The notes below the pieces were generated by a model, which worked only from the letters and a program-made list of their open reading frames with translations, was not told where the DNA came from and searched no databases. DNA of 64,000 nt. Origin: Brenneria populi. Its GTDB lineage: Bacteria; Pseudomonadota; Gammaproteobacteria; Enterobacterales; Enterobacteriaceae. This document shows, in pieces, positions 9,612 through 18,928 of this stretch. Each line of letters begins with the position of its first letter. Position 1 is the first letter of the stretch. Location of the stretch: positions 1 to 64,000 of the forward strand of contig NZ_JAYWTM010000022.1 of the NCBI RefSeq assembly GCF_036016195.1. The letters are read 5' to 3'. A program made the translations under genes and the position numbers.

Positions 9612-11680
9612 GTTCACTGCCGTACAGGCAGCTCAGAAAGTCAGTGCGTTATCGAGATCTGAAACCCCTGAGTTCACTGCCGTACAGGCAGCTCAGAAAT
9701 CTCAACAGCAGGATAACCGCGACCGCTTTACGTTCACTGCCGTACAGGCAGCTCAGAAATGGAGCGCGGCGATTGGTCATCTGACTGAGAAGTTCACTGC
9801 CGTACAGGCAGCTCAGAAAGATGAGCAAAAAAACTGGCTGTCTATCTGCGCGTTCACTGCCGTACAGGCAGCTCAGAAAACAGGTACCGGAAAGGCGGTA
9901 ATGCGCTAATAGTTCACTGCCGTACAGGCAGCTCAGAAAAATATTCGAACCCCAGGTTTAACAGGGAAAAAGTTCACTGCCGTACAGGCAGCTCAGAAAG
10001 ACGGCAGCCTGCACAAAGAACCCCGTTCGATGTTCACTGCCGTACAGGCAGCTCAGAAAGGCATGTGGATCGCAGAAGACGATGGCGTACTGTTCACTGC
10101 CGTACAGGCAGCTCAGAAAACAAAATTAGCGCGGTGTGGTCGCAGCCATCAGTTCACTGCCGTACAGGCAGCTCAGAAAATTGCCAACAGCCAAACTCGC
10201 GCAGAGGGCTAGTTCACTGCCGTACAGGCAGCTCAGAAATTCTGTGAAACGGCCCCGTTCATCCCGGCCGTGTTCACTGCCGTACAGGCAGCTCAGAAAG
10301 CTTGAAGATCTGACCCGCAGACGCAACTATACGTTCACTGCCGTACAGGCAGCTCAGAAAGGTGAAATCTTCCGCACCAAGATATCGATACCGTTCACTG
10401 CCGTACAGGCAGCTCAGAAACAGGCCAGATCGCCGTGACTGACGCCGCGCGAGTTCACTGCCGTACAGGCAGCTCAGAAATGAAATGCTCACCCACCTGG
10501 CTACTGTTTGGTGTTCACTGCCGTACAGGCAGCTCAGAAAAGCAGCGGCAGCCTTTGCCGTTCCACCTGCTGGTTCACTGCCGTACAGGCAGCTCAGAAA
10601 TGGCGTTGGTGGGAATGCTGCAAGTATAACGGGTTCACTGCCGTACAGGCAGCTCAGAAATGTTTGCCTTTACGTTTACGCTGTTTTTTCTTGTTCACTG
10701 CCGTACAGGCAGCTCAGAAAGTATTGTGCCATCTGCCGAGCGCAACGCATGGGTTCACTGCCGTACAGGCAGCTCAGAAATGTACTGCGAGCGCCGCTGA
10801 GTTGATTATTAAGTTCACTGCCGTACAGGCAGCTCAGAAACATGTGAGGCGCAAAGTCTGTGATATTGAAAGGTTCACTGCCGTACAGGCAGCTCAGAAA
10901 AAAAACATCAAAGGGAGACTCACACGCATGAAGTTCACTGCCGTACAGGCAGCTCAGAAATATACGCCCGAAGTCGCAGCAGTGCCTTGCGTGTTCACTG
11001 CCGTACAGGCAGCTCAGAAATACACTACGATGACCACGCAGCCGGATTACTGGTTCACTGCCGTACAGGCAGCTCAGAAACGGACAGTGATGAGTTTAGT
11101 CGAATCACCACGGTTCACTGCCGTACAGGCAGCTCAGAAATTGCCGCCCAAATAAGCCGGGCCGGTAAGATAGTTCACTGCCGTACAGGCAGCTCAGAAA
11201 GGGCATTATTAGCCAATATTGCCAACGGTAAAGTTCACTGCCGTACAGGCAGCTCAGAAAATACGCGTCAGCCTGCGCATGCCAGCCGCAACGTTCACTG
11301 CCGTACAGGCAGCTCAGAAAAGCGGGACAGTCAGTGAGCATGTCATTCTTGTGTTCACTGCCGTACAGGCAGCTCAGAAATTGTTCATCATAAACGGCGT
11401 CTACGGCTTCCCGTTCACTGCCGTACAGGCAGCTCAGAAATTAGGTATGCTGCATACCCATTGGTCAAGTGCGTTCACTGCCGTACAGGCAGCTCAGAAA
11501 TTGATAATTTGCCAGGGGTTGACGTTGGGCAGGTTCACTGCCGTACAGGCAGCTCAGAAATGGACCGCCATAACAGACGAGCGCAGGCACATGTTCACTG
11601 CCGTACAGGCAGCTCAGAAAGAAAGTGGCGGAACCCATGCTCAACATGATTGGTTAACTGCCGTACAGGCAGTGTAAAAA
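9612..11680 (+). CRISPR. Type I-F CRISPR array 2, 35 repeats and 34 spacers
   Basis: Thirty-four identical 28-bp repeats (starting GTTCACTGCCGTAC, ending GCTCAGAAA) lie on a 60-bp period from 9612 to 10299 and from 10333 to 11620. A degenerate last repeat is at 11653-11680 (GTTAACTGCC at the start, GTGTAAAAA at the end). Spacers are 32 nt except 10300-10332, which is 33 nt and shifts the register. The internal palindrome CTGCCGTACAGGCAG forms the Csy4 hairpin. The degenerate end places the trailer on the right and the leader beside csy4. I saw no duplicate spacers. Apparent open frames through the array are repeat artefacts. Confidence 0.98.
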
Positions 11681-11850
11681 GGCGATGTAAGGAATAAAAG
11701 GCGAGCGGCAATGTTTTTACACTGTACGACATCCCGCTCTCGCCCGTTAATATTGTAGCGTGCGAGTTTAATAAAACGGCGGAATAGCCAGTGCGTCGTC
11801 TGGAAACGACAGCAGCCTCGCGCCAGGCGAAACCGCTGTCGGCGGCGAGA

Positions 11851-13665
11851 TTAGTCGAACCGAATGCAGGTCGCGCCCTGCTCGGCGCCCGACAGCTGTT
11901 CGCGCAGGGCGCCAAACAACTCCCGTCCGCAGCCGATATGCTGCGCGGAGAGATCCGGCTGCTCGATCTGGCGGGCAGCCAGCTCCGCGGCGTCGATTAA
12001 TACGCTCAGTTCGCCCGTTTGGCCGTTGACGCGAACCCTATCGCCATCGCGCAGTTTGGCCAGCGCGCCGCCGGTATAGGCTTCCGGCGTGACGTGGATG
12101 GCCGACGGCACTTTGCCTGACGCGCCCGACAGGCGGCCATCGGTCACCAGCGCCACTTTATAACCGCGATCCAGCAGTACGCCCAGCGGCGGCATCAATT
12201 TATGCAGCTCCGGCATGCCGTTGGCGCACGGCCCCTGATAGCGAACGACGATCACGCAATCCCGATCCAGTTTTCCGGCTTCAAACGCCGGGCCGACATC
12301 GTGCTGGCTGTGAAAAATAACGGCCGGCGCTTCGATGATTTGATTTTCCACCGGCACCGCGGAGGTTTTCATCACCGCGCGCCCCAGGTTGCCGGTCAAG
12401 ACTTTTGTGCCGCCGTGGCGGGCAAACGGTTTTTCAAAGCTGGCGATTACGCTCTCATCCAGCGACGCCTGCGGCCCCTCGCGCCAGGCCAGTTGGCCGT
12501 TGTCCAACCAGGGTTCATGCGTATAGCGGCTCAGGCCGAATCCGGCGACGGTGTTCACATCTTCATGCAGCAGGCCGCCTTTCAGTAGTTCGCGTACCAG
12601 TATCGCCACGCCGCCGGCGGCTTGAAAATAGTTAATATCGGCGGGCCCGTTAGGGTAGATGCGGCACAACTGCGGCACGATATCGGACAGGTCGGAGAAA
12701 TCATCCCAGTTGATGATGATGCCCGCCGCGCGCGCCATGGCGACCAGATGCATGGTGTGGTTGGTGGAGCCGCCGGTCGCCAGCAGCGCCACGATACCGT
12801 TCACCACCACTTTCTCGTCTATCAGTCTGCCGATGGGCATGAAACTGTCCGCGTTCTGCGTCAGGCGGGTAATTTGGCTACCGGCCGCATCCGTCAGGGC
12901 ATCGCGCAGCGCGGTGCCGGGCGGCACGAAAGAGGCGCCGGGCAAATGCAGGCCCATAACCTCCACCACCATCTGATTCGAGTTGGCGGTGCCGTAAAAC
13001 GTGCAGGTTCCGGCGCTATGGTAGGAGGCGGATTCGGACTCCAGCAGAGCCTGGCGATCCAGCTTGCCTTCCGCATACAGCTGGCGGATGCGCACCTTTT
13101 CTTTATTCGGCAAGCCGCTGGGCATCGGGCCGGCGGGAACGAAGATCGCCGGCAGGTGGCCGAACGACAGCGCGGCCATCACCAGACCGGGAACGATTTT
13201 ATCGCAGATCCCCAGATACAGCGCGCCGTCGAACATATTGTGCGATAGCCCCACCGCCGCCGACATGGCGATCACATCGCGGCTCATCAGCGACAGTTCC
13301 ATACCGTCCTGCCCCTGGGTGACGCCATCGCACATCGCCGGAACGCCCGCCGCGACCTGTCCGACGGCGCCGACCCGATGCAGCGCCTGTTTCAGCCGCT
13401 CCGGGTATGTTTCATAAGGCTGGTGAGCCGACAACATATCGTTATACGAGGTCACGATGGCGATATCGTTGCGCAGCATATTCATGAGTGCGGCTTTATC
13501 GTCGGGCTGGCAGGCGGCAAAACCGTGCGCCAGATTGCCGCAAGCCAATTGGGAACGGTGTACCGTCTGGCCGCAGGCCGCGTCGATGCGTGCAAGATAG
13601 CGGCCGCGCGTTTTGCGGGAGCGTTCAATAATTCGCTGAGTAATACGAGATACGGTGGGATTCAT
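11851..13665 (-). CDS. edd: Phosphogluconate dehydratase (Entner-Doudoroff)
   Basis: Edd dehydrates 6-phosphogluconate to 2-keto-3-deoxy-6-phosphogluconate using an iron-sulfur cluster. The 604-aa product matches the family along its length, with MNPTVSRITQRIIERSRKTR at the start, the segment VTSYNDMLSAHQPYE and the late VTDGRLSGASGKVPSAIH. I start at ATG 13665, nine bases after AAGGA; an ATG three codons earlier abuts the Shine-Dalgarno sequence. It is the last gene of gntK-gntU-edd and is 88 bp from gntU. The usual partner eda is not in the window. Confidence 0.95.
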   Translation of the reverse strand: MNPTVSRITQRIIERSRKTRGRYLARIDAACGQTVHRSQLACGNLAHGFAACQPDDKAALMNMLRNDIAIVTSYNDMLSAHQPYETYPERLKQALHRVGAVGQVAAGVPAMCDGVTQGQDGMELSLMSRDVIAMSAAVGLSHNMFDGALYLGICDKIVPGLVMAALSFGHLPAIFVPAGPMPSGLPNKEKVRIRQLYAEGKLDRQALLESESASYHSAGTCTFYGTANSNQMVVEVMGLHLPGASFVPPGTALRDALTDAAGSQITRLTQNADSFMPIGRLIDEKVVVNGIVALLATGGSTNHTMHLVAMARAAGIIINWDDFSDLSDIVPQLCRIYPNGPADINYFQAAGGVAILVRELLKGGLLHEDVNTVAGFGLSRYTHEPWLDNGQLAWREGPQASLDESVIASFEKPFARHGGTKVLTGNLGRAVMKTSAVPVENQIIEAPAVIFHSQHDVGPAFEAGKLDRDCVIVVRYQGPCANGMPELHKLMPPLGVLLDRGYKVALVTDGRLSGASGKVPSAIHVTPEAYTGGALAKLRDGDRVRVNGQTGELSVLIDAAELAARQIEQPDLSAQHIGCGRELFGALREQLSGAEQGATCIRFD

Positions 13666-13753
13666 AATATACATTCCTTACACGACACACGCCGTACAGC
13701 ATTAAATTTTTAATTTAAAATCATGTGATTAATCGAATTTTTCACTTTGGCTT

Positions 13754-15097
13754 TTACAGCAGAGCAAAGGCGATCATGCCAACCAGCGCACCGGTGGTGC
13801 CCAGGATGGTTTCCATTATCGTCCATGTTTTTAGCGTCTGGATTTCGCTCGCGCCGGTCAGCTTGCCGAACAGCCAGAAACCGGCATCGTTCACATGGCT
13901 CAGCACAATCGCGCCGCCGCCGATGCAAACCGCCAACGCCGCTATCCGCGCATCGCTGAAGTGCAGCGCCTCAACCACCGGCATAATCAGCCCCACGGTG
14001 GTCAGGCAGGCGACGGTGGCCGAGCCCTGAATAATGCGGATGGCCGCCGATAGCACGAAACAGGCGATAGGGATGGGCAAACCGGTGCCGATCAGCGCGT
14101 TGCCCAATGCCGGGCCTACGCCGGAATCGACCAACACCTGTTTGAATACGCCGCCGGCTCCCGTCACCAGCAGAATGATCCCGGCGGGCTGCAGCGCGGC
14201 GGAGCAGATATCCATCACCTGCGCTTTACTCATCCCCTGACGGCGGGCAAGTCCATAGATAGCCAGTAAACAGGCCAGCAAGATGGAAATAAACGGGTGG
14301 CCAATCAGCTCCATCCAGTCGTAAAGCGCGGAGCCTTGTTCCACGAATAGCGTGCCGATGGTTTTCATCCCCACCAGCACCAGGGGAAACAGCACCAGCG
14401 CGACGCTAAAACCAAAGGACGGCATCGCCTTGCTGTTAAGCGAGGGCTCGTCCATTTCACTTTGCGGGATAGGGATTGTAACATACTGGCTGATGAAACG
14501 GCCGAACAGCGGCCCCGCCACCAGCATTCCGGGGATGGCGGCGGCAAGGCCGATGGCGATCATCCAGCCGAAATCCGCGTGCATCTGAGAAGCCAGCAGC
14601 ATGGGCGTCGGGCCCGGAAGTAAAAACGCGGCGGCGGCGGCGACCCCGGCAAATAGCGGAATCAGCAGCTTGACCAGGTTGCCGTCAGTACGGCGGGCGA
14701 CCGCAAAGACCATACCGATTAGCAGCATAATGGCGACTTCGAAGAATAGCGGCAGCGCGCAGATCAGACCGACTACCCCGAGGGCCAGATAGGCCCGGCT
14801 TTCGCCGAACCAGCCGACCATACGTCTGGCGATTTGATCGAGCGCGCCGGTTTCATGCAGAATGCGGCCGAACATCGACCCCAGCGCCACCACGACGGCG
14901 AGAAAACCGAGCGTACCGCCCATTCCTTTTTCCATGGTGCCGGCGATATCCGTCAGCGGCATACCGGAAAACACCCCCGTTCCCACGGAAACCAAAAGCA
15001 GGGCGACGAAGGCATGCATCCGTACTTTCATGACCAGAAACAGCAACAGCAGTACCGAACCCACCGCGGTGAGCACCAGCGTCAAGGTTTCCATCAT
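13754..15097 (-). CDS. gntU: Gluconate permease GntU type
   Basis: The 447-aa protein is a GntP/GntT-family inner-membrane proton-coupled gluconate importer. It is very close in sequence to E. coli GntU through TLTLVLTAVGSVLLLLFLV, then LFFEVAIMLLI and GSATVACLTTVGLIMPV. It is almost wholly hydrophobic, with about a dozen membrane segments. It overlaps the end of gntK by 4 bp on the minus strand, so the two are co-translated. Confidence 0.94.
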   Translation of the reverse strand: MMETLTLVLTAVGSVLLLLFLVMKVRMHAFVALLLVSVGTGVFSGMPLTDIAGTMEKGMGGTLGFLAVVVALGSMFGRILHETGALDQIARRMVGWFGESRAYLALGVVGLICALPLFFEVAIMLLIGMVFAVARRTDGNLVKLLIPLFAGVAAAAAFLLPGPTPMLLASQMHADFGWMIAIGLAAAIPGMLVAGPLFGRFISQYVTIPIPQSEMDEPSLNSKAMPSFGFSVALVLFPLVLVGMKTIGTLFVEQGSALYDWMELIGHPFISILLACLLAIYGLARRQGMSKAQVMDICSAALQPAGIILLVTGAGGVFKQVLVDSGVGPALGNALIGTGLPIPIACFVLSAAIRIIQGSATVACLTTVGLIMPVVEALHFSDARIAALAVCIGGGAIVLSHVNDAGFWLFGKLTGASEIQTLKTWTIMETILGTTGALVGMIAFALL

Positions 15098-15633
15098 TCC
15101 TGATCCCTGGCCTGCCGAATGATTTTCACCGCGTCGGTCACGACGCCCTCCAGGGACTGGTTGATATCGACGGTATACACATCCGTTTCCTGCGCATCCG
15201 GTTCCTGTAAGGTCTCAAATTGGGATACCAGCATCTGAGGTTTGAAAAAGTGGCCTTTACGGGCCTTCAGGCGCTGCTCAATAACGTCGAAACTGCCTTT
15301 CAGATAGATAAACGACACGTTTTGATTGCCGGCGCGCAGTTCATCGCGATAGTTCTGTTTCAGCGCCGAGCAGACCAGCAGGGAGATCTCATTGGTTCGC
15401 TGCATGGCGAAAATGGCGTCATTCAACGCCCGCAGCCAGGGCGCACGGTCGAGATCGTTGAGTGAATGGCCGGAAGCCATTTTGCTGATGTTGGCGCGCG
15501 GATGCAGGAAATCCCCGTCGAGGCTGGCGGCGCCCAGTCGAGCGGCGATGGCGCTGGCTACGGCGGATTTACCGCTGCCGGATACGCCCATCAAAATAAA
15601 AACGTGATGTGCTTTTTTCTGTTCAGTACTCAT
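15094..15633 (-). CDS. gntK: Gluconokinase
   Basis: GntK phosphorylates gluconate to 6-phosphogluconate. The 179-aa reading from ATG 15633 has the P-loop MGVSGSGKSAVASAIA near the start, then the DGDFLHPRANISKM motif and CSALKQNYRDELR, as in thermoresistant gluconokinases. An in-frame ATG at 15645 would add four residues; I prefer the internal MSTEQ start. It is the first gene of the operon and lies about 47 bp downstream of a large palindrome that fits a GntR operator. Confidence 0.94.
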   Translation of the reverse strand: MSTEQKKAHHVFILMGVSGSGKSAVASAIAARLGAASLDGDFLHPRANISKMASGHSLNDLDRAPWLRALNDAIFAMQRTNEISLLVCSALKQNYRDELRAGNQNVSFIYLKGSFDVIEQRLKARKGHFFKPQMLVSQFETLQEPDAQETDVYTVDINQSLEGVVTDAVKIIRQARDQE

Positions 15634-15679
15634 TTGTTGATACACGCCAGCTTACGCCCGGCTCTCCTGTCGTATAGGG

Positions 15680-15719
15680 TCAGAACGAATATTGTTACCG
15701 GTAACAATATTCGTTCTGA
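15680..15719. promoter_or_regulatory. Probable GntR operator, 40-bp perfect palindrome
   Basis: Positions 15680-15719 are identical to their reverse complement. The centre reads ATTGTTACCGGTAACAAT, which fits the GntR family operator ATGTTACC-GGTAACAT known for E. coli gnt and edd promoters. It lies 47 bp upstream of gntK, so gluconate should relieve repression of gntK-gntU-edd. A gntR gene is not in the window. Confidence 0.85.
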
Positions 15720-15926
15720 AGACTAAAAAAGGCAATGGGATTGATTAATTCCACACAAAAAATGTGACGAAATTCAAATAATGCCTTTTAGGCCAACGGC
15801 GTTCGGTATGCGCAAAGCGGGGTAAAAAGCGGTGCTTTGGCCGCTGCGGTATAAGGGGTAATTTGGATAATATGCTGATATATAAGGTTAATTTTTAACG
15901 ATGGCGCGGCGAGGCGGCAGGGGAAC
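15720..15926. other. Intergenic DNA between the gnt operator and the tyrB terminator
   Basis: AT-rich at first, then mixed. No gene, repeat or convincing promoter was recognised here. Confidence 0.5.
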
Positions 15927-15959
15927 AAAAAAACAGGCGCCGCCTCCAGGCGGCGCCTG
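15927..15959 (-). terminator. Intrinsic terminator of tyrB
   Basis: A 12-bp perfect stem, CAGGCGCCGCCT with AGGCGGCGCCTG, around a 2-nt loop (15934-15959). On the minus strand it is followed by a run of seven T. It lies 8 bp past the tyrB stop. Confidence 0.92.
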
Positions 15960-15967
15960 CATGCGCT

Positions 15968-17161
15968 TTACTGAACGGCGGCGAAAGCCGCGGCGACGCG
16001 CTGAACGTTATCGTGATTCAGACCGGCCATGCACATGCGGCCGCTGGAGATCAGATAGACGCCAAACTCCTCGCGCAGGCGGTCAACCTGTTCCGGGCTG
16101 AAGCCGGTATAGCTGAACATGCCGCGCTGGGTCAGCAGGTAATCGAAATTGCGCGCCGGCAGCGCCTCTTTCAGCGCGGCGACCAGCGTTTGGCGCATTG
16201 CTAGAATACGCGTGCGCATCTCTTCCACTTCGGCGCGCCAGTCGGCGTTCAGCCCCGCGTCATTGAGCACTCTGGATACCACCTGAGCGCCGAAATTCGG
16301 CGGCGTGGAGTAGTTGCGGCGTACGGTCGCCTTCAACTGCCCCAGTACGCGCTGCGCGGTTTCGGCATCTTCGCAGACTACGGAGAGGCCGCCCACGCGT
16401 TCGCTGTACAGCGAGAAGATTTTAGAGAAAGAGTTGGCGATCAGAGCCGGAATGCCCGTGCTGGCGATCGCGCGGATGGCGTAGGCGTCTTGGTCGATGC
16501 CGGCGCCAAAGCCCTGATAGGCGATATCCATAAACGGAATCAGTTCACGGCTGATAAGCACTTCGATAATGCGATCCCACTGCTCGTTGGTTAGATCGGA
16601 ACCGGTTGGGTTATGGCAGCAGGGGTGCAGCAGCACAATGCTCTGCGCCGGCAACTGTTGCAATGCGGACAGCATGGCGTCGAAATTCACGCCCAGGCTC
16701 TCGGCGTCGAAATAGGGGTAGGTGTGGACGTTAAAACCGGCGCCGGAGAAAATCGCGATATGGTTTTCCCAGGTGGGGTCGCTGACCCACACTTCCGAAT
16801 TCGGGAAATAGCGTTTCAGGAAATCGGCGCCGACTTTCAGCGCGCCCGAACCGCCCAGCGTCTGGATGGTGGCGATGCGGCCGGCGGTCAGCGCCGGGTG
16901 ACCGGCGTCGAACAGCAGGTGCTGAATGGCGCTGCGGTAAGAGTGCAGCCCTTCCATCGGTAGATAGGAGCTGGCGATTTTAGGCTGCTGCTCCAGATAC
17001 TCTTCGGCCGCGCTGACGGCGCGGAGCTGGGGGATGATATTCTGCTCGTTGTAGTACAGACCGATGCTCAAATTCACCTTGTCCGCGCGCGGATCCTGCT
17101 TGAATTTTTCCATTAGCGACAGAATCGGATCGCCGGCGTAGGCATCAACTTTTTGAAACAC
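15968..17161 (-). CDS. tyrB: Aromatic-amino-acid aminotransferase
   Basis: TyrB is a PLP enzyme that makes phenylalanine and tyrosine from their keto acids, with some action on aspartate and leucine. At 397 aa it matches E. coli TyrB in length and sequence: MFQKVDAYAGDPILSLMEK, the LHPCCHNPTG loop and the PLP-lysine segment NSFSKIFSLYSERVGG. In E. coli it directly follows alr; here about 4 kb (a YitT-family gene, lrp-type regulator, aromatic permease and pheC) lie between. I found no TyrR box in the 63 bp upstream, and it may be co-transcribed with the YitT-family gene. Confidence 0.95.
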   Translation of the reverse strand: MFQKVDAYAGDPILSLMEKFKQDPRADKVNLSIGLYYNEQNIIPQLRAVSAAEEYLEQQPKIASSYLPMEGLHSYRSAIQHLLFDAGHPALTAGRIATIQTLGGSGALKVGADFLKRYFPNSEVWVSDPTWENHIAIFSGAGFNVHTYPYFDAESLGVNFDAMLSALQQLPAQSIVLLHPCCHNPTGSDLTNEQWDRIIEVLISRELIPFMDIAYQGFGAGIDQDAYAIRAIASTGIPALIANSFSKIFSLYSERVGGLSVVCEDAETAQRVLGQLKATVRRNYSTPPNFGAQVVSRVLNDAGLNADWRAEVEEMRTRILAMRQTLVAALKEALPARNFDYLLTQRGMFSYTGFSPEQVDRLREEFGVYLISSGRMCMAGLNHDNVQRVAAAFAAVQ

Positions 17162-17224
17162 AGCGTAACTCTCCTGGATAGGGTATATAGATATCGGGTA
17201 ATGCGACGGCGCGGGTTCGGGCCG

Positions 17225-17839
17225 TCAAGCCGCGTAGCGGCCGGGGCGATGATTCATCGCGATAATCAGGTTGAGAATGGTCGCGCCCAGAATCGAAGCG
17301 ATCAGCATGGGTATGCTTACCACGAACAGGGAAGCCAGCACAATCACAATGTCCACCCCCATTTGTAATTTTCCCGCGCGGATCCCGTATCTATCCTGAA
17401 GGTAGAGCGCCAGAATGTTCACGCCGCCCAGACTGGCCTTGTGGCGGAACAGCACGATGAATCCCAGCCCCATAATAACGCTGCCGAACAGCGTGGCGTA
17501 GAACGGATTCAGCTTATCCATATGAATAAACAGCGGATGAAGGTCGGAAAACAGGGAAACCAGCGCCACGGCGCAAAACGTTTTAATGGTGAATTTCCAG
17601 CCCATTCGGCGGATAGCCAGATAATAGAACGGCAGGTTCAGCAGAAAAAACGCCGTACCGAAGGAGATATGGGTCAGGTAATGGAGAAGAAAGGCCATTC
17701 CCGCGGTACCGCCGGTCAGCGCCCCGGACTGACGTAACAACACGACGCCGAAAGAGACCATCAGCGTGCCAATCAGGATGGCCAGAACATCTTCCGACAG
17801 GGAATGTGACAAATTTTCTGTAGCGATAACGTTATCCAT
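17225..17839 (-). CDS. YitT-family membrane protein
   Basis: A 204-aa inner-membrane protein with about five to six hydrophobic segments and the family features GALTGGTAGMAFLLHYL near the start and HKASLGGVNILALYLQDRYGI in the middle. YitT (DUF161) proteins have no settled function; transport roles have been suggested. It lies 63 bp upstream of tyrB on the same strand and may share its transcript. Confidence 0.85.
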   Translation of the reverse strand: MDNVIATENLSHSLSEDVLAILIGTLMVSFGVVLLRQSGALTGGTAGMAFLLHYLTHISFGTAFFLLNLPFYYLAIRRMGWKFTIKTFCAVALVSLFSDLHPLFIHMDKLNPFYATLFGSVIMGLGFIVLFRHKASLGGVNILALYLQDRYGIRAGKLQMGVDIVIVLASLFVVSIPMLIASILGATILNLIIAMNHRPGRYAA

Positions 17840-18084
17840 GATGGCGGCTCAATAGGTAGTGAACAGAACGATAAAACTCGGAGATATTAAGCAAAAATTA
17901 CACCATGTCACAGGTTGGCGGGGCGTCTGCGGGCAGGGATAAGCGTAACTTATTGAATTGTAAATAACAAAAAATGCATAAATATTGCATGCAATGGCTT
18001 TTTTTGCGTGGTTTGTGTGTTTTGGGTTTATTTATGCATGAATCGATTGGCGACGTGCACCGGCAAGGCGCACGACGCCCCATG

Positions 18085-18564
18085 TTAGGGCAACGGGGGC
18101 GCTTCCGGCGTCATCAGGCCGTTTTCCTTGAGGCGATTAAGCACCACGGAGGTTTTCAGGTGCGCCACGCTCTGGTTTTGCGACAGAATCTGGCTGATTA
18201 ACGCGCTCAGCGCCGGCAGGTCCGCCACCGCGACTTTCAGTAGATAATCGGCGTCCCCGGTGGTTTTGTAGGCGTCGATAATGGCGTCGACTTCCCCCAG
18301 CATGCGGTGAAAGCTCTCAACATAATCGTTGGTATGGTTAATCAGCCGCACTTCGATCAGCCCCAGGCACTCCAGGCCGACCGCGTTGGGGGAAAGGCGG
18401 GCGTGGTAGCCAAGAATAAGCTGCGCCTGCTCCAGCGCAATACGGCGGCGGGAACACTGGGAGGCGGAAAGCCCCACCAGTTCGCTCAGCTCCTGATTGG
18501 TGAGACGCGCGTTGGACTGCAACAGCGTCAGAATTTTCAGATCAAAGTCATCAATGTGGTACAT
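18085..18564 (-). CDS. Lrp/AsnC-family transcriptional regulator
   Basis: At 159 aa it has the standard layout: an N-terminal winged helix-turn-helix (DDFDLKILTLLQSNARLTNQ, then LVGLSASQCSRRR) and a C-terminal RAM/AsnC ligand domain (YHARLSPNAVGLECLGLIEV, DAYKTTGDADYLLKVAV). Such regulators sense amino acids. It is divergent from the aromatic permease and pheC, so control of these by phenylalanine or tyrosine is a reasonable inference. The exact ligand is unknown. Confidence 0.92.
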   Translation of the reverse strand: MYHIDDFDLKILTLLQSNARLTNQELSELVGLSASQCSRRRIALEQAQLILGYHARLSPNAVGLECLGLIEVRLINHTNDYVESFHRMLGEVDAIIDAYKTTGDADYLLKVAVADLPALSALISQILSQNQSVAHLKTSVVLNRLKENGLMTPEAPPLP

Positions 18565-18928
18565 GGTTCCCCCAAACGGCGCCGAATCATCAAGAACACA
18601 GACTAACAGCTTTTTATCCCGCTTTGTCTATCGCCGCCGGCCAGGCAGGCTATCATGGCCGGCGCAACCTGCACCATTATGGATCGTTATCATGCGTAAA
18701 AAACGCCTGGTTGTTTATTTTCATGCGAAAAATGATTCTTTTATGCACCGTGTAAACATTTAATGTTTTTTAATGCATGATTCGTGAAATAAAGATAAAT
18801 ATAAATTATCAGCTTTTTCATTGCGTTATCCCTTTCCCCGACGAAACGCGGCGGCGAAACGATCGCGGCTGGCCTGATAGTTGCTAAGCCGGTGAACAGA
18901 CTTTTCCATTTTTTATCGGGATAAACTC
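18565..18928. other. Divergent promoter region, Lrp-type regulator / aromatic permease
   Basis: 364 bp without a gene. The central part (about 18,690-18,820) is AT-rich and has repeated TGCAT and AATG words (ATGCACC, TTTAATGCATGATTC), which could be sites for the divergent Lrp-type protein. No unambiguous -35/-10 pair was chosen. Confidence 0.45.

Noticed and set aside
9930..9975. ATTCGAACCCC word resembling the T-loop of a tRNA
   Set aside because: It is inside a 32-nt CRISPR spacer and no other tRNA parts surround it; no tRNA gene was found in the window.
10030..11677. Open frames on both strands rich in repeated VQAAQK-like or FLSCLYGSE-like motifs
   Set aside because: They are translations of the CRISPR repeats and spacers, repeating every 20 codons, not genes.
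12202..13248. Long plus-strand frames opposite edd
   Set aside because: They are antisense shadows of a conserved gene in GC-rich DNA; their sequences are rich in Arg, His and Gly with no family features.
17162..17224. Search for TyrR boxes upstream of tyrB
   Set aside because: No TGTAAA-N6-TTTACA pattern was seen.
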